From JADZEM01 sp046328125 (GTDB taxonomy: Bacteria; Chloroflexota; UBA6077; JACCZL01), in assembly GCA_046328125.1 (NCBI GenBank), contig JAXLXF010000004.1:284868-348867 (forward strand): 64,000 bases of DNA, in the 5' to 3' direction. Of the stretch, positions 8,328 to 16,685 are shown one piece after another. Numbering within the stretch: position 1 is the stretch's first letter; every line of letters begins with the position of its first letter. A program made the position numbers and the translations under genes. The notes beneath the pieces were generated by a model. It ran no database searches. It saw only the letters and a list, made by a program, of their open reading frames with translations, and was not told the DNA's origin.

Positions 8328-8830
8328 ATGCCACCCCACATCGTCAATGATTTTGACCGTGCAGCGAACAGCCGTTACCGGGACGGTCCCACCGCCCGGC
8401 GCCACGTCAGAGAAAGCCGATCCGCCCTGACCCGGAATCGCGTGTCCTCATCGCCACGCCTCGTGACGGCCAATCGTCGCCGCCGCCGGAGGGCAAACCA
8501 CGCTTCGAGCCACTCCTCGAGAGCCAGACGACGCAGCAGAATGCGTGCCAGGCATGTGACCCGTCGCTCACGCTCAGTCTACCACGCCGACAGTCCCGCG
8601 CGAACCCCCCAATGTTACAAATCACTTTGTTCCGCGGAGCTCGGTTTGCACAAAGCGGGCCGTTCGGCTCTCGGCTCGCCGCGCTCAGGTCGGATCTTGG
8701 GCGGGCGGCGCCGCCGCATGGCATGATGCCTGACGACGATCCGGCGCGGACGCCGTTGCCACGCGTCGGCGGGGAGGGCGCTCGCGGGATGACACATCAC
8801 GGGACGACACGACAAAGGAGATCGCCGATC
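8328..8830. other. Divergent promoter region, no gene
   Basis: About 500 bases between leftward adenylate kinase and rightward FKBP genes. Open frames here lack codon structure or recognisable homology. A locally AT-rich patch at 8611-8632 (with ACAAA...TTTGT symmetry at 8617-8630) stands out and could hold promoter or operator sequence. Confidence 0.35.
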
Positions 8831-9262
8831 ATGCTTCTCGGCATCGTGCTTGGCGCGGCTGTAGTGGCCGTGATGGTCGCCGCCTGCTCGCAGAGCCAGG
8901 CGCCGTCAGGCGGTGGCGGCCAGGAGGTCACCACGGCTTCCGGCTTGAAGTACACCGATGAGAAAGTCGGTACAGGCGCCGAAGCGAAGGCCGGCCAGAA
9001 CGTCTCGGTCCACTACACCGGCTGGCTGACCAACGGCACCAAGTTCGACAGCTCCAAGGATCGCGGCCAGCCGTTCAACTTCCCGCTCGGCGGCCGACAG
9101 GTCATCGCGGGCTGGGACGAGGGCGTGCAGGGCATGAAGGTCGGCGGCGTACGAAAGCTGACCATCCCGCCGAACCTGGGCTACGGTGCGCGCGGCGCTG
9201 GCGGCGTGATCCCGCCGAACGCCACCCTCGTCTTCGAGGTCGAGCTGCTGGACGTCAAGTAG
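8831..9262 (+). CDS. FKBP-type peptidyl-prolyl isomerase, lipoprotein
   Basis: 143 residues from the ATG at 8831, with AAGGAG at 8815-8820. The N-terminus is a lipoprotein signal ending in a V-A-A-C lipobox, followed by a Gly/Ser-rich linker and one FKBP domain: V-S-V-H-Y-T-G-W-L, F-D-S-S, V-I-A-G-W-D-E-G-V and the C-terminal P-P-N-A-T-L-V-F-E-V-E-L-L. It should catalyse prolyl cis/trans isomerisation of extracytoplasmic proteins while anchored to the membrane. The next gene starts 3 nt after the stop. Confidence 0.92.
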   Translation: MLLGIVLGAAVVAVMVAACSQSQAPSGGGGQEVTTASGLKYTDEKVGTGAEAKAGQNVSVHYTGWLTNGTKFDSSKDRGQPFNFPLGGRQVIAGWDEGVQGMKVGGVRKLTIPPNLGYGARGAGGVIPPNATLVFEVELLDVK

Positions 9263-9265
9263 GCC

Positions 9266-9862
9266 ATGGAGTCCGACGTCGGCGAGATCTTCGGGACGCT
9301 CGCGGCGACGCGGCTCGCCCGCCGCCGCCTCTCCAACCGTCAGTTGGAGGAGGAGGCGCGGATCACCGAGGCGCCGCCGACGCCCGGCCATGAGAAGAAC
9401 CTGAGCGAGCACGTCCCCAGCTCGTTGATCTCCGTCCACGACCGGGTGCGGGCGCTCGCCGTCGGCGGCGCGCCCGCCTGGTCGCGCCGCCTGAAGCGCA
9501 TCCACGACCTGACCGCTCTGCTGACCACCCGCATCCAGGGCGAGTGGCACCTTCAGGCCGTCGCCGCTAGAGGCAACCGGGCACGGTTCGCGGAGAGCTG
9601 GCAGCGCCACGCCGCCCAGTACGACTTCGCCCAGGTCAACGACCTGATCGAGAAGCACAACTGCTACTTCCCGATCGAGGCCAACCTGGCGATGGACGTC
9701 AAGACGCTGGACTACGTCTCGTTCGCCGGCGCCGACTACCGTCGTGTGCCGCTGGACGGCGCCTGGATCCTCGGGCAGTTCCCGCCGGACCTGGACGCGG
9801 CGCTCGCCAGCCCGGCCCCGCCGGACCCGAAAGCCGGTCATCAGCGACTCCGGAATCGGTAG
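9266..9862 (+). CDS. Conserved-looking protein of unknown function
   Basis: 198 residues, starting 3 nt after the FKBP stop and so probably co-transcribed. It is soluble, with no signal peptide or membrane segment. The first half is rich in Arg/Glu/Leu helices (about residues 10-110). The second half has an aromatic segment, Y-D-F-A-Q-V-N-D-L-I-E-K-H-N-C-Y-F-P-I-E-A-N, and ends in a Pro-rich tail. I do not recognise a family. Codon use matches its neighbours. Confidence 0.7.
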   Translation: MESDVGEIFGTLAATRLARRRLSNRQLEEEARITEAPPTPGHEKNLSEHVPSSLISVHDRVRALAVGGAPAWSRRLKRIHDLTALLTTRIQGEWHLQAVAARGNRARFAESWQRHAAQYDFAQVNDLIEKHNCYFPIEANLAMDVKTLDYVSFAGADYRRVPLDGAWILGQFPPDLDAALASPAPPDPKAGHQRLRNR

Positions 9863-9975
9863 CATCGCGCTAAGCGACTTAGCAGACATGGACGCCCGTT
9901 CGACGTACGCTCGACTCACACAACGGAACGCCGATCCGGGACAGGCAGTCGCCGGCGGCCTGAACGGGAGATCCC

Positions 9976-10968
9976 ATGAAGCAGCGCGCACTGATCACCG
10001 GCATCACCGGGCAAGACGGCTCATACCTGGCCGAATTCCTGCTGGAGCAGGGCTATGAGGTCATCGGCCTGCTCAGGCGCACCAGCACGGTCAACTTCGA
10101 GCGGATCAGCCACATCCAGGACCGCCTGACCCTGGTCAGCGGCGACCTGCTGGACGAGATGTCGCTGGTCAGCGCGCTGCGCGAGCACCGCCCGACCGAG
10201 GTGTACAACCTGGCGGCGCAGTCGTTCGTGCTGACCTCCTGGACGCAGCCGGTCTTCACCGGCGAGGTCACCGCCCTCGGGGTGACCCGCCTCCTGGACG
10301 CGATCCGCGTGGCCGACCCGGACATCCGCTTCTACCAGGCGTCCACCTCCGAGATGTTCGGCAAGGTCCGCGAGGTGCCCCAGACCGAGACGACGCCGTT
10401 CTACCCGCGCAGCCCGTACGGCGTCGCCAAGGTGTACGGCCACTGGATCACCGTCAACTACCGCGAGAGCTACGGTCTGCACGCGTCGTCCGGCATCCTG
10501 TTCAACCACGAGTCGCCGCGCCGTGGGCTGGAGTTCGTGACCAGGAAGATCACCCACGGGGTGGCCCGGATCAAGCTCGGCCTGGACAAGGAGATCCGGC
10601 TCGGCAACCTGGACTCGCGGCGCGACTGGGGCTGGGCTCCCGACTACGTGCGGGCGATGTGGCTGATGCTCCAGCAGGAGCAGCCGGACGACTACGTGAT
10701 CGCGACCGGCGAGACCCACTCCGTCCGCGACCTGGCGGAGATCGCGTTCGGGCGCGTCGGGCTGGACTACCGCGACTACGTGGTTCAGGACGAGCGCCAC
10801 ATGCGGCCGGCCGAGGTCGATCTCCTGATCGGCGATCCAGGCCACGCCCGCGAGCGCCTGGGCTGGCAGCCGACCGTCAACTTCCAGTCGCTGGTCGAGC
10901 GGATGGTCGAGGCTGACCTGCAGCTGGTGCGGTCCTTGCGCGCCCAGCCCATCGCGTATGGCGCCTGA
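9976..10968 (+). CDS. gmd: GDP-mannose 4,6-dehydratase
   Basis: 330 residues with GGGAG upstream of the ATG. It is an extended SDR: NADP-binding G-I-T-G-Q-D-G-S-Y-L, catalytic region S-T-S-E-M-F-G and Y-G-V-A-K (Tyr/Lys), and characteristic N-L-A-A-Q-S-F-V and F-N-H-E-S-P-R-R-G motifs. It converts GDP-D-mannose to GDP-4-keto-6-deoxymannose for GDP-fucose/rhamnose-type sugars, consistent with the glycan cluster further along. No reductase partner (GMER/RMD) is adjacent. The 3' end overlaps the XRE regulator gene by 11 bp. Confidence 0.95.
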   Translation: MKQRALITGITGQDGSYLAEFLLEQGYEVIGLLRRTSTVNFERISHIQDRLTLVSGDLLDEMSLVSALREHRPTEVYNLAAQSFVLTSWTQPVFTGEVTALGVTRLLDAIRVADPDIRFYQASTSEMFGKVREVPQTETTPFYPRSPYGVAKVYGHWITVNYRESYGLHASSGILFNHESPRRGLEFVTRKITHGVARIKLGLDKEIRLGNLDSRRDWGWAPDYVRAMWLMLQQEQPDDYVIATGETHSVRDLAEIAFGRVGLDYRDYVVQDERHMRPAEVDLLIGDPGHARERLGWQPTVNFQSLVERMVEADLQLVRSLRAQPIAYGA

Positions 10969-11524
10969 CGTGCCGGCGCCGGGGGAGACGCTCGGTCAGC
11001 GGATCGCTCGGCTGCGGGGCCTGCTGGGCTGGACCCAGCAGGAGCTCGCCGACCGGCTGGCGATCTCCCGAGTGGCCGTCTCGCACCTGGAGCTGGGGAT
11101 CAGCGTCCCGAGCGAGCGGACGGTCACCCTGCTGGCGGGCGTCTTCCACCTGGAGCCGCCCGAGCTGGTCGAGGAGACGGCCTACCCCGAGGCGAAGGCC
11201 GAGCGCCTGCCTGCCGTCACCGCGCGCTACTCCGAGGTCGAGCTCCAGATTGCGCTGTTCCAGCGCGATCTGGCCTGGCTGGACCGGCTGGCGCGGGGCG
11301 TCGGCAGAATGGGTGCTCTGGGCGGTCTGGCTGGCCTGCCCGGGCGCTCGACAGCGGACGTCGTGCCGGAGCTCGCCGACCGGGTCTGCTCGGAGTGGCG
11401 CACCCGCCTCGCCGACCTTGCCGCGCGCCCGCTCGACCCGCACGAGCGGCGCCTGCTGGCCGAGGCGCGCGCCACGCTGGCCCGAGAAATCGGGCGGATG
11501 GGGCAGTCTGCACGACGCGTCTGA
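10958..11524 (+). CDS. XRE-family helix-turn-helix protein
   Basis: 188 residues overlapping the dehydratase gene by 11 bp, so probably translationally coupled. Residues about 12-68 form a Cro/C1-type HTH: L-G-Q-R-I-A-R-L-R, W-T-Q-Q-E-L-A-D-R-L, V-A-V-S-H-L-E-L-G. The remainder is helical, without a recognised ligand domain. It may regulate the dehydratase or linked sugar genes, but no operator was identified. The pairing of a regulator in the same transcript as gmd is unusual. Confidence 0.8.
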   Translation: MAPDVPAPGETLGQRIARLRGLLGWTQQELADRLAISRVAVSHLELGISVPSERTVTLLAGVFHLEPPELVEETAYPEAKAERLPAVTARYSEVELQIALFQRDLAWLDRLARGVGRMGALGGLAGLPGRSTADVVPELADRVCSEWRTRLADLAARPLDPHERRLLAEARATLAREIGRMGQSARRV

Positions 11525-11673
11525 CCCGCGAGGGGGCCGGTACGGGGACAGGCAGATGCCGGAGCCGTCTGTATTCGTGCTGGTTGCACAATCCTGCCCG
11601 AGAGAACATTGGCCGCTCTGCCCGTATGCGCCGCCTTGCCAGACCCGCATACTACTGCCATCCCCTTCTGTGA

Positions 11674-11708
11674 GGGACCGCCGTCGGAGCCGAGCCGGCG
11701 GCGGTCCC
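11674..11708. terminator. GC-rich hairpin
   Basis: GGGACCGCCGTCGG (11674-11687) pairs with CCGGCGGCGGTCCC (11695-11708) with one mismatch. No T-tract follows. Confidence 0.45.
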
Positions 11709-11757
11709 GCTCCCCAGGAAGCATGGGATCGCCAGCGGCCCTCCCCCGTTGGTAGCT

Positions 11758-11795
11758 GACGCGGCCGTGGACTCCCAACGCGGCCGCGTCTTTTC
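11758..11795 (+). terminator. Rho-independent terminator
   Basis: GACGCGGCCG (11758-11767) pairs perfectly with CGGCCGCGTC (11781-11790), directly followed by TTTTC. It is the likely end of the gmd/XRE transcript. Confidence 0.7.
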
Positions 11796-11833
11796 ATGTC
11801 CTGTGCGCGCGCCAGGGTTGTGCCGTCCGCTCG

Positions 11834-13051
11834 CTAGCTGGCCGGCACCGGCGCGAGCTGCTCCTCTTCGCGGGGCTGGAACGTCATCGCGATCAGGAAC
11901 GCGCCGACGCCGACCGCCCAGGAGCCGACGTAGAGCCAGGTGTAGCTGGCGAAGGTGTCGAAGACCATCCCGCCAACCAGCGGGCCGCTCGCCATGCCCA
12001 GGCTGCTTGCCATCGACATGCCGCCGAGCACGGTCCCCATCATCCGCAGCGGGAAGTTCTCCCGCGCGAGCACCGCGTAGAGCGGCATGATCCCCGAGTA
12101 GATGAAGCCGAACACCGCCGCTACGGCGTAGAACGCGCCCAGGTCGCGCACGAAGGCGTACGCCAGTGCACCAAACGCCTGCGCCAGCAGCCCGGCCACG
12201 AGCACTCGCTTGGCCCCGAGCCGGTCGCCCAGAATCCCGAAGCCGACGCGACCGAACAGGCCGGCCAGCCCCTCCACGCTGTAGATCGTGACGGCGGCCA
12301 TCATCGGGATGCCATGATGGACGGCGTTGCTGACCGTGTGGAAGATCGGGCCGGAATGGGTGGCGCAGCAGGAGAAGAAGGTCAGCAGCAGCACGACGAA
12401 CTGGGGCGACTTCAGCGCCTGACCTAGCGGCAGGGCCGGCTCGGACAGGTCGTCCGCCGAGCCGACGGCAGATCTCCGCTCCAGGGCCGGCGGGCGGCGC
12501 ACCAGGAACGCCGCCGGCAGCATCAGGACGGCTGCGAGCGCCGCGATGAGGAGCAGCGTGGTCCGCCAATCGTAGATCGAGACGAGCCAGGCAGCGAACG
12601 GCGCGATGGTCATCGGGGCGATCCCGATGCCGGCCGAGACCAGCGAGACCGCCAGACTCCGATGGGTGTCGAACCAGCCGGTCACGCAGGCCATCATCGG
12701 CGAGAAGATCGCCGCCATCGCCGCGCCGATGAGCAGGCCGAACAGCAGCTGAAACTGCAGCAGCGAGGTCGCCCGACTCGCCAGCGCGAGGCTCGCCACC
12801 AGGATGGCCGAGCCGATCAGCACGACCGGGCGCGGGCCGATGCGGTCCGAAAGGGCGCCCCAGACCATGGCCGCGAGCGCCGAGGCGATGAAACCGATGG
12901 TCATGGTGCCTGACAGGCCCGTCGTGGACCAGCCGGTGTCGTCTGACATCGGCACGAGTAGGACCGGCAGCGAGAACATGGCGCCGACCGCGACGCAGCC
13001 CAGCAGGCCGCCAGCCGCGACGATCACCCAGCGGTACGATTCGTTGGTCAC
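11834..13051 (-). CDS. Major facilitator superfamily transporter
   Basis: 405 residues from the GTG at 13051; AAAGGAGA lies 7 nt upstream, which decides this start over the in-frame ATG at 13081. About 12 transmembrane helices are visible, with the MFS loop 2-3 motif (G-A-L-S-D-R-I-G-P-R) and its repeat (G-I-L-G-D-R-L-G-A-K-R) in the second half. The overall pattern resembles monocarboxylate/oxalate-formate-type MFS antiporters, but the substrate is not certain. It is monocistronic. Confidence 0.88.
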   Translation of the reverse strand: MTNESYRWVIVAAGGLLGCVAVGAMFSLPVLLVPMSDDTGWSTTGLSGTMTIGFIASALAAMVWGALSDRIGPRPVVLIGSAILVASLALASRATSLLQFQLLFGLLIGAAMAAIFSPMMACVTGWFDTHRSLAVSLVSAGIGIAPMTIAPFAAWLVSIYDWRTTLLLIAALAAVLMLPAAFLVRRPPALERRSAVGSADDLSEPALPLGQALKSPQFVVLLLTFFSCCATHSGPIFHTVSNAVHHGIPMMAAVTIYSVEGLAGLFGRVGFGILGDRLGAKRVLVAGLLAQAFGALAYAFVRDLGAFYAVAAVFGFIYSGIMPLYAVLARENFPLRMMGTVLGGMSMASSLGMASGPLVGGMVFDTFASYTWLYVGSWAVGVGAFLIAMTFQPREEEQLAPVPAS

Positions 13052-13351
13052 CGTGACTCTCCTTTTGGTGGGTCGCCTCATCCGTGGTTCACCATCAAGG
13101 CGTTCAGCGTGGCTGAACGGATGTTCGGTCGGGCCATTCGCGGTGCGCCGCTCTCAGATGTCGCGTACTGACCTGCATCATGCGCTACTCGGGCTGTTGG
13201 CGAACTGGGCGCCGGGGCGCCCGGGTCACCATAGAAATCGTGGCAGGGGACCGTCGCCTCGAGGCGACCAGGTGACTGCCACGGCGGCCGAAGCCGCGCC
13301 GACATCCAGACCCTGCATCCTCCTTTCTGGCGACTAGATACGATGCGGCTG
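13052..13351. other. Region between MFS gene and insertion element
   Basis: No gene seen in 300 bases. A perfect 16-bp palindrome GTCGCCTCGAGGCGAC lies at 13253-13268, flanked by TGGCAG/CTGCCA. This may be a fold near the left end of the IS200/IS605-type element, but the element boundary cannot be fixed. Confidence 0.35.
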
Positions 13352-13357
13352 TATAAT
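13352..13357 (+). promoter_or_regulatory. Consensus -10 box directly before tnpA
   Basis: TATAAT at 13352-13357 lies 7 nt before the ATG at 13365 and overlaps an alternative ATG at 13356. No Shine-Dalgarno is present. This spacing fits a leaderless or near-leaderless transposase mRNA. The -35 region is not clear. Confidence 0.45.
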
Positions 13358-13364
13358 GAGTGGC

Positions 13365-13769
13365 ATGGCCCAGCCACGGTACGCCCACAACGCTGGCGCG
13401 GTCTTCTCCTTGAAGTACCACCTTGTGTGGTGCCCGAAGTACCGGCGTCCGGTGCTGGTCGGGGATGTGGCCTCTAGGCTGAAGGTGCTGCTTGCCGAGA
13501 AGGCTGCCGAGATGGGCGCGACCCTGCACGCGATGGAGGTCCTGCCCGACCACGTCCACCTGTTCGTGGAGAGCGACCCGACGCGAGCGCCGGCCAACAT
13601 CGCTGCGCAGTTCAAGGGGTACACGTCGCGGGTGCTGCGCCGGGAGTTCGGGAGCCTGCGCTCCCGTCTGCCGACGCTCTGGTCCCGTTCCTACTTCGCT
13701 GCCACCGTCGGCCACGTCTCGGCAGCCACGATCCAGAAGTACATCGAGACGCAGTGGGAGCGGGCCTAG
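13365..13769 (+). CDS. tnpA: IS200/IS605 transposase TnpA (Y1 HUH nuclease)
   Basis: 134 residues from 13365 (137 from the ATG at 13356). The HUH motif is H-V-H-L-F-V and the catalytic tyrosine is in I-Q-K-Y-I-E-T-Q. L-V-W-C-P-K-Y-R-R-P-V-L and L-P-D-H-V-H are typical of the family. TnpA cuts and joins single-stranded DNA at the element's subterminal hairpins. All key residues are present, so it may be active. The protein ends in E-R-A followed by TAG and immediately ATG of the tnpB remnant, in the same frame. Confidence 0.88.
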   Translation: MAQPRYAHNAGAVFSLKYHLVWCPKYRRPVLVGDVASRLKVLLAEKAAEMGATLHAMEVLPDHVHLFVESDPTRAPANIAAQFKGYTSRVLRREFGSLRSRLPTLWSRSYFAATVGHVSAATIQKYIETQWERA

Positions 13770-14480
13770 ATGCTTGGGACGATCAAGACGGTGTCCGTCA
13801 AGCGGGAGGCCGGCCACTGGTACGCTCTGTTCTCGTGCGAGGTCGATCCTACCCCACGGCCGGCCTCTGACGAGGCGGTCGGCATCGACGTGGGGCTGAC
13901 GGCCTTCGCGGTCCTGTCCGATGGCTCGGAGATCGCCAACCCACGCTACGCACGGAAGGCGGCGGCTGCCGTGCGCCGTGCCCAACGGAAGGTCGCCCGT
14001 CGCAAGAAGCGCAGCAACGGCCGGCGGAAAGCCATAGTGCTGCTCCAAAAGGCCCACGCCCACGTTGCCAACCAGCGCAACGATTTTCACCACAAGGCAG
14101 CTCGCGCGCTGGTGGACCGCTTCGGCCTGATCGCGGTCGAAGACCTGAACCTCACGGGACTGGCCGGCTCGATGCTGGCGCGGTCCGTCCACGATGCCGG
14201 TTGGGGCAGGTTCCTCGCTCGACTTGACGACAAGGCTGAAAGCGCCGGCCGTCAGCTCGTGCGGGTGCATCCCAACGGCACCACCCAACGCTGCAGCGGG
14301 TGTCAGACCACGGTCCCGAAGACGCTCAGTCAGCGGTGGCATGGCTGCCCCGTGTGTGGTCTGAGCCTGTCTCGGGATGAGAACGCTGCACGAGAAATCC
14401 TCCGGCTCGGACTGAGCCTTGCCGAGCAAACGTGGCCGGTTGCGGCGAGCGTTTCGGCAGAAGCCGTCTGCTTGACCTGA
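13770..14480 (+). CDS. tnpB: TnpB, N-terminally truncated (RuvC-like nuclease region)
   Basis: 236 residues, whereas full TnpB is about 370-400. It begins at the segment G-T-I-K-T-V-S-V-K-R-E just before the RuvC core, so the N-terminal recognition part is missing. The three acidic residues are visible: G-I-D-V-G (RuvC-I), A-V-E-D-L (RuvC-II) and S-R-D-E-N-A-A (RuvC-III). The CxxC zinc ribbon (C-S-G-C, C-P-V-C) is present. Known TnpBs are RNA-guided nucleases; without the N-terminal domain guide-RNA binding is doubtful. It is likely a decayed gene, but could be a minimal derivative. Confidence 0.8.
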   Translation: MLGTIKTVSVKREAGHWYALFSCEVDPTPRPASDEAVGIDVGLTAFAVLSDGSEIANPRYARKAAAAVRRAQRKVARRKKRSNGRRKAIVLLQKAHAHVANQRNDFHHKAARALVDRFGLIAVEDLNLTGLAGSMLARSVHDAGWGRFLARLDDKAESAGRQLVRVHPNGTTQRCSGCQTTVPKTLSQRWHGCPVCGLSLSRDENAAREILRLGLSLAEQTWPVAASVSAEAVCLT

Positions 14481-14588
14481 CGGAGTAGTCACCGTGATGG
14501 ACTCCGATCCACGGCGCGGAGTACGCTCACCGCGCGGCAAGCGGCGACGTTCCCGCTCGCCGACGCTCCACGATCGAGGTCGAGGCCG

Positions 14589-15503
14589 ATGGCACGTCGC
14601 TGGCTCAAAGGGAACACCCACACCCACACCCGGTACAGCGACGGCGACAGCCCGCCCGAGACCGTCGTGGACTGGTACGAGGCGCACGGCTACGACTTCC
14701 TTTTTCTGACCGACCACAACATCCTGATCCCAGACGATCACCTGGCGAAGCTCCAGCGCGGCAGCCTGCCCGTCTGGCAGGGCGAGGAGGTGACGATGGC
14801 AGCCGTGCACGTCAACGCCCTCGGCGTGCAGGAGTTGATCGCGCCGCCGTGGCCCGGCAAGAGCCTGATGGAGCCCGAGGTCAAGGAGAGCCACACCGAG
14901 CGGCTGCGCTGGGCGCTGGCGCAGATCGCGGCTCAGGGCGCCGTGGCTCACGTCAACCACCCGAACTACCTGTACACCCTCACGATCGACGACCTGCTGG
15001 CCGCCGGCGAGGTCGGGCTGGTCGAGATGGCGAACGGGCACAACGCCGTCAACAACGAGGGCGATGAGAGCCACCCCTCGACCGAGGTGATCTGGGACGC
15101 GCTGCTGACGGCCGGCGGCAAGGTCTGGGGCGTCGCCTCTGACGACGCCCACCATTTCCAGACCTGGGGCGAGAACTACTCCAACCCGGGCCGTGGCTGG
15201 CTCCGGGTGGAAGCCGAGTCGGCGCGGATGGCCGACGTCCTCGAAGCGGTGCGGGCCGGCCGCTTCTACGCCTCCTCTGGCCTGGAGCTGGCAGCCTATG
15301 AGGCGTCTGGCTCGGAGCTCAGCCTGGAGCTGGCTGGCGACGCGGCCATCATCGAGCTGATCGGTCAGGGTGGCGCGGTGCTGGAGAGCGTGAACGCCGA
15401 CCGCGCCCGGTTCGTGCTCGGCGCTGCGACCGGCCCGTACGCGCGGGTGCGCGCGACCGCTTCGGACGGCCGCCAGCTCTGGACCCAGCCTCTGTTCCGC
15501 TGA
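14589..15503 (+). CDS. PHP-domain metal-dependent phosphoesterase (CehA/McbA-like)
   Basis: 304 residues. Metal-binding PHP motifs are visible: N-T-H-T-H-T near residue 9, L-T-D-H-N, E-E-V-T, A-H-V-N-H-P-N and D-D-A-H-H. This combination (HxH, DHN, NHP, DDAH) is that of the CehA/McbA-type PHP hydrolases. The C-terminal 80 residues form a beta-rich extension. There is no signal peptide, so it is probably cytoplasmic. Substrate unknown. The downstream gap holds a dispersed palindromic element. Confidence 0.85.
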   Translation: MARRWLKGNTHTHTRYSDGDSPPETVVDWYEAHGYDFLFLTDHNILIPDDHLAKLQRGSLPVWQGEEVTMAAVHVNALGVQELIAPPWPGKSLMEPEVKESHTERLRWALAQIAAQGAVAHVNHPNYLYTLTIDDLLAAGEVGLVEMANGHNAVNNEGDESHPSTEVIWDALLTAGGKVWGVASDDAHHFQTWGENYSNPGRGWLRVEAESARMADVLEAVRAGRFYASSGLELAAYEASGSELSLELAGDAAIIELIGQGGAVLESVNADRARFVLGAATGPYARVRATASDGRQLWTQPLFR

Positions 15504-15510
15504 CACCCCC

Positions 15511-15618
15511 TGGGAGCGCGGCCATGCTGGCCGCTTCGTCGTTCGGCCACGCCGCATCATCCTGAGGATTGTTCGTCAAGTCGCTGGACCGGGGCGGCCA
15601 GGATGGCCGCGCTCCCAG
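15511..15618. repeat. Dispersed element, family D copy 2
   Basis: TGGGAGCGCGGCC (15511-15523) and its perfect complement (15606-15618) flank about 80 bp. The ends match the 5056-5156 copy. It lies between the stop of the PHP gene and the stop of the leftward relA fragment. Confidence 0.65.
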
Positions 15619-15623
15619 GTTGG

Positions 15624-16685
15624 TTAGCTCCGGCCGTTTGGCCCCTTGCCGACCTCGCGTGCCACGCTGAACACGTCCTTGACGCCTTCGAGGCGATACA
15701 GCACCCGGCTCAGCTTGTCCAGGCCGCTCACTTCGACGGTCGCCCAGACGGTCGCCGTCTGATCCTTGTGGACGACCGCCGTCTGCGCCGTCATGCTCAG
15801 CCCTTCGTCGGCCAGCAGCGCCGCCACGTCACGCGCCAGCCCGACGCGGTCCCACGCTTCGACGCGGATCGTGATTGGGAACATCTGCTGCCCGGTCCGG
15901 CCCCAGTCCACCTGGACCAGGCGCTCCTGATCCTGCTCGTTGACGACGTTCGGACAGGTCTGGCGGTGGACGGTCACGCCCTTGCCGCGCGTGATGTAGC
16001 CGATGATGTCGTCGCCGGGGACCGGGTTGCAGCATTGGGCCAGTCGCGTGAGCAGGTCGCCGACGCCGAGGACGCGGATGCTGTTGGGGCTCGGGGCCGA
16101 GGCTGGGCGCAGCGCGGGCGCCTCGTCTTCCTGCGGATGCGGCTTCAGCTCCGTCGAGAGACGCATCGTCACCTGGTGCGGGTGGATGTCGCCGTACCCG
16201 ACCGCCGCCAGGAAGTCGTCCAGTTTGTCGTACTTGAACGTGGCTGCCACGTCGTCCAGCTTGACGTTGTCGATCGAGAGCCGCTTCAGCTCCTTCTCGA
16301 CCAGAGTCCGCCCCTGCTGGACGTTCTCCTCGCGCTGCTGCTTCCTGAACCACTGTCGGACTTTCTCGCGCGCGTTCGCCGTGCGGATGTAGCCGAGGTT
16401 CGGGTTCAGCCAGTCGCGGCTCGGCCCCTTCGAGCCGCGCGCGGTGATGATCTCGACGATGTCCCCGTTCTGGAGACGGTGGTCCAGCGAGACCATTCGC
16501 CCGTTAACCTTCGAGCCAACGCACTTGTGCCCGACATCCGTGTGGACGCGATAGGCGAAGTCGAGCGGGGTGGCGCCCTCAGCCATCTCCTTGATCTCGC
16601 CGCGCGGCGTGAAGACGTAGACCTGATCCTGGAAGACGTCCGTCTTCGACCAGTTCGAGCAGTGGTACGCCAATTGCCGCGACAA
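15624..16685 (-). CDS. RelA/SpoT-type protein, C-terminal regulatory half only
   Basis: 353 residues from a TTG at 16685; recognisable homology starts near 16650 (K-T-D-V-F-Q-D-Q-V-Y-V-F-T-P-R-G). Present in order: TGS domain (to about residue 85), helical domain, zinc-finger/RIS region with C-C-N-P-V-P-G-D-D-I-I-G and H-R-Q-T-C-P-N, and a C-terminal ACT domain. The HD hydrolase and (p)ppGpp synthetase domains (about 350 residues) are absent. Upstream sequence belongs instead to an opposite-strand gene fragment. It cannot make or degrade (p)ppGpp as read; probably a pseudogene or misassembly. Confidence 0.85.
   Translation of the reverse strand: MSRQLAYHCSNWSKTDVFQDQVYVFTPRGEIKEMAEGATPLDFAYRVHTDVGHKCVGSKVNGRMVSLDHRLQNGDIVEIITARGSKGPSRDWLNPNLGYIRTANAREKVRQWFRKQQREENVQQGRTLVEKELKRLSIDNVKLDDVAATFKYDKLDDFLAAVGYGDIHPHQVTMRLSTELKPHPQEDEAPALRPASAPSPNSIRVLGVGDLLTRLAQCCNPVPGDDIIGYITRGKGVTVHRQTCPNVVNEQDQERLVQVDWGRTGQQMFPITIRVEAWDRVGLARDVAALLADEGLSMTAQTAVVHKDQTATVWATVEVSGLDKLSRVLYRLEGVKDVFSVAREVGKGPNGRS

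Larger units (their letters stand above)
11525..11833. other. Convergent intergenic region with terminators
   Basis: No gene seen. It holds two GC-rich hairpins between the rightward XRE gene and the leftward MFS gene. Confidence 0.5.
13352..14480 (+). mobile_element. IS200/IS605-family element with truncated tnpB
   Basis: Contains a Y1 HUH transposase gene followed, after a single in-frame stop codon, by the 3' two-thirds of a tnpB gene. IS200/IS605 elements have subterminal hairpins and no inverted repeats; the exact ends could not be read from the sequence. It looks like an internally deleted element that lost the 5' part of tnpB. Confidence 0.75.

Noticed and set aside
8611..8632. AT-rich patch with ACAAA...TTTGT symmetry as a defined operator
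   Set aside because: Only five base pairs of symmetry; not strong enough to report as a site beyond noting it in the intergenic entry.
11217..11778. Minus-strand frames downstream of the XRE gene
   Set aside because: Arg/Pro/Ala-rich with no start signals; antisense to the XRE gene and its terminator.
13185..15560. About 790-codon minus-strand frame across the IS element and PHP gene
   Set aside because: Antisense to three recognisable genes, with no family features; a codon-bias artefact.
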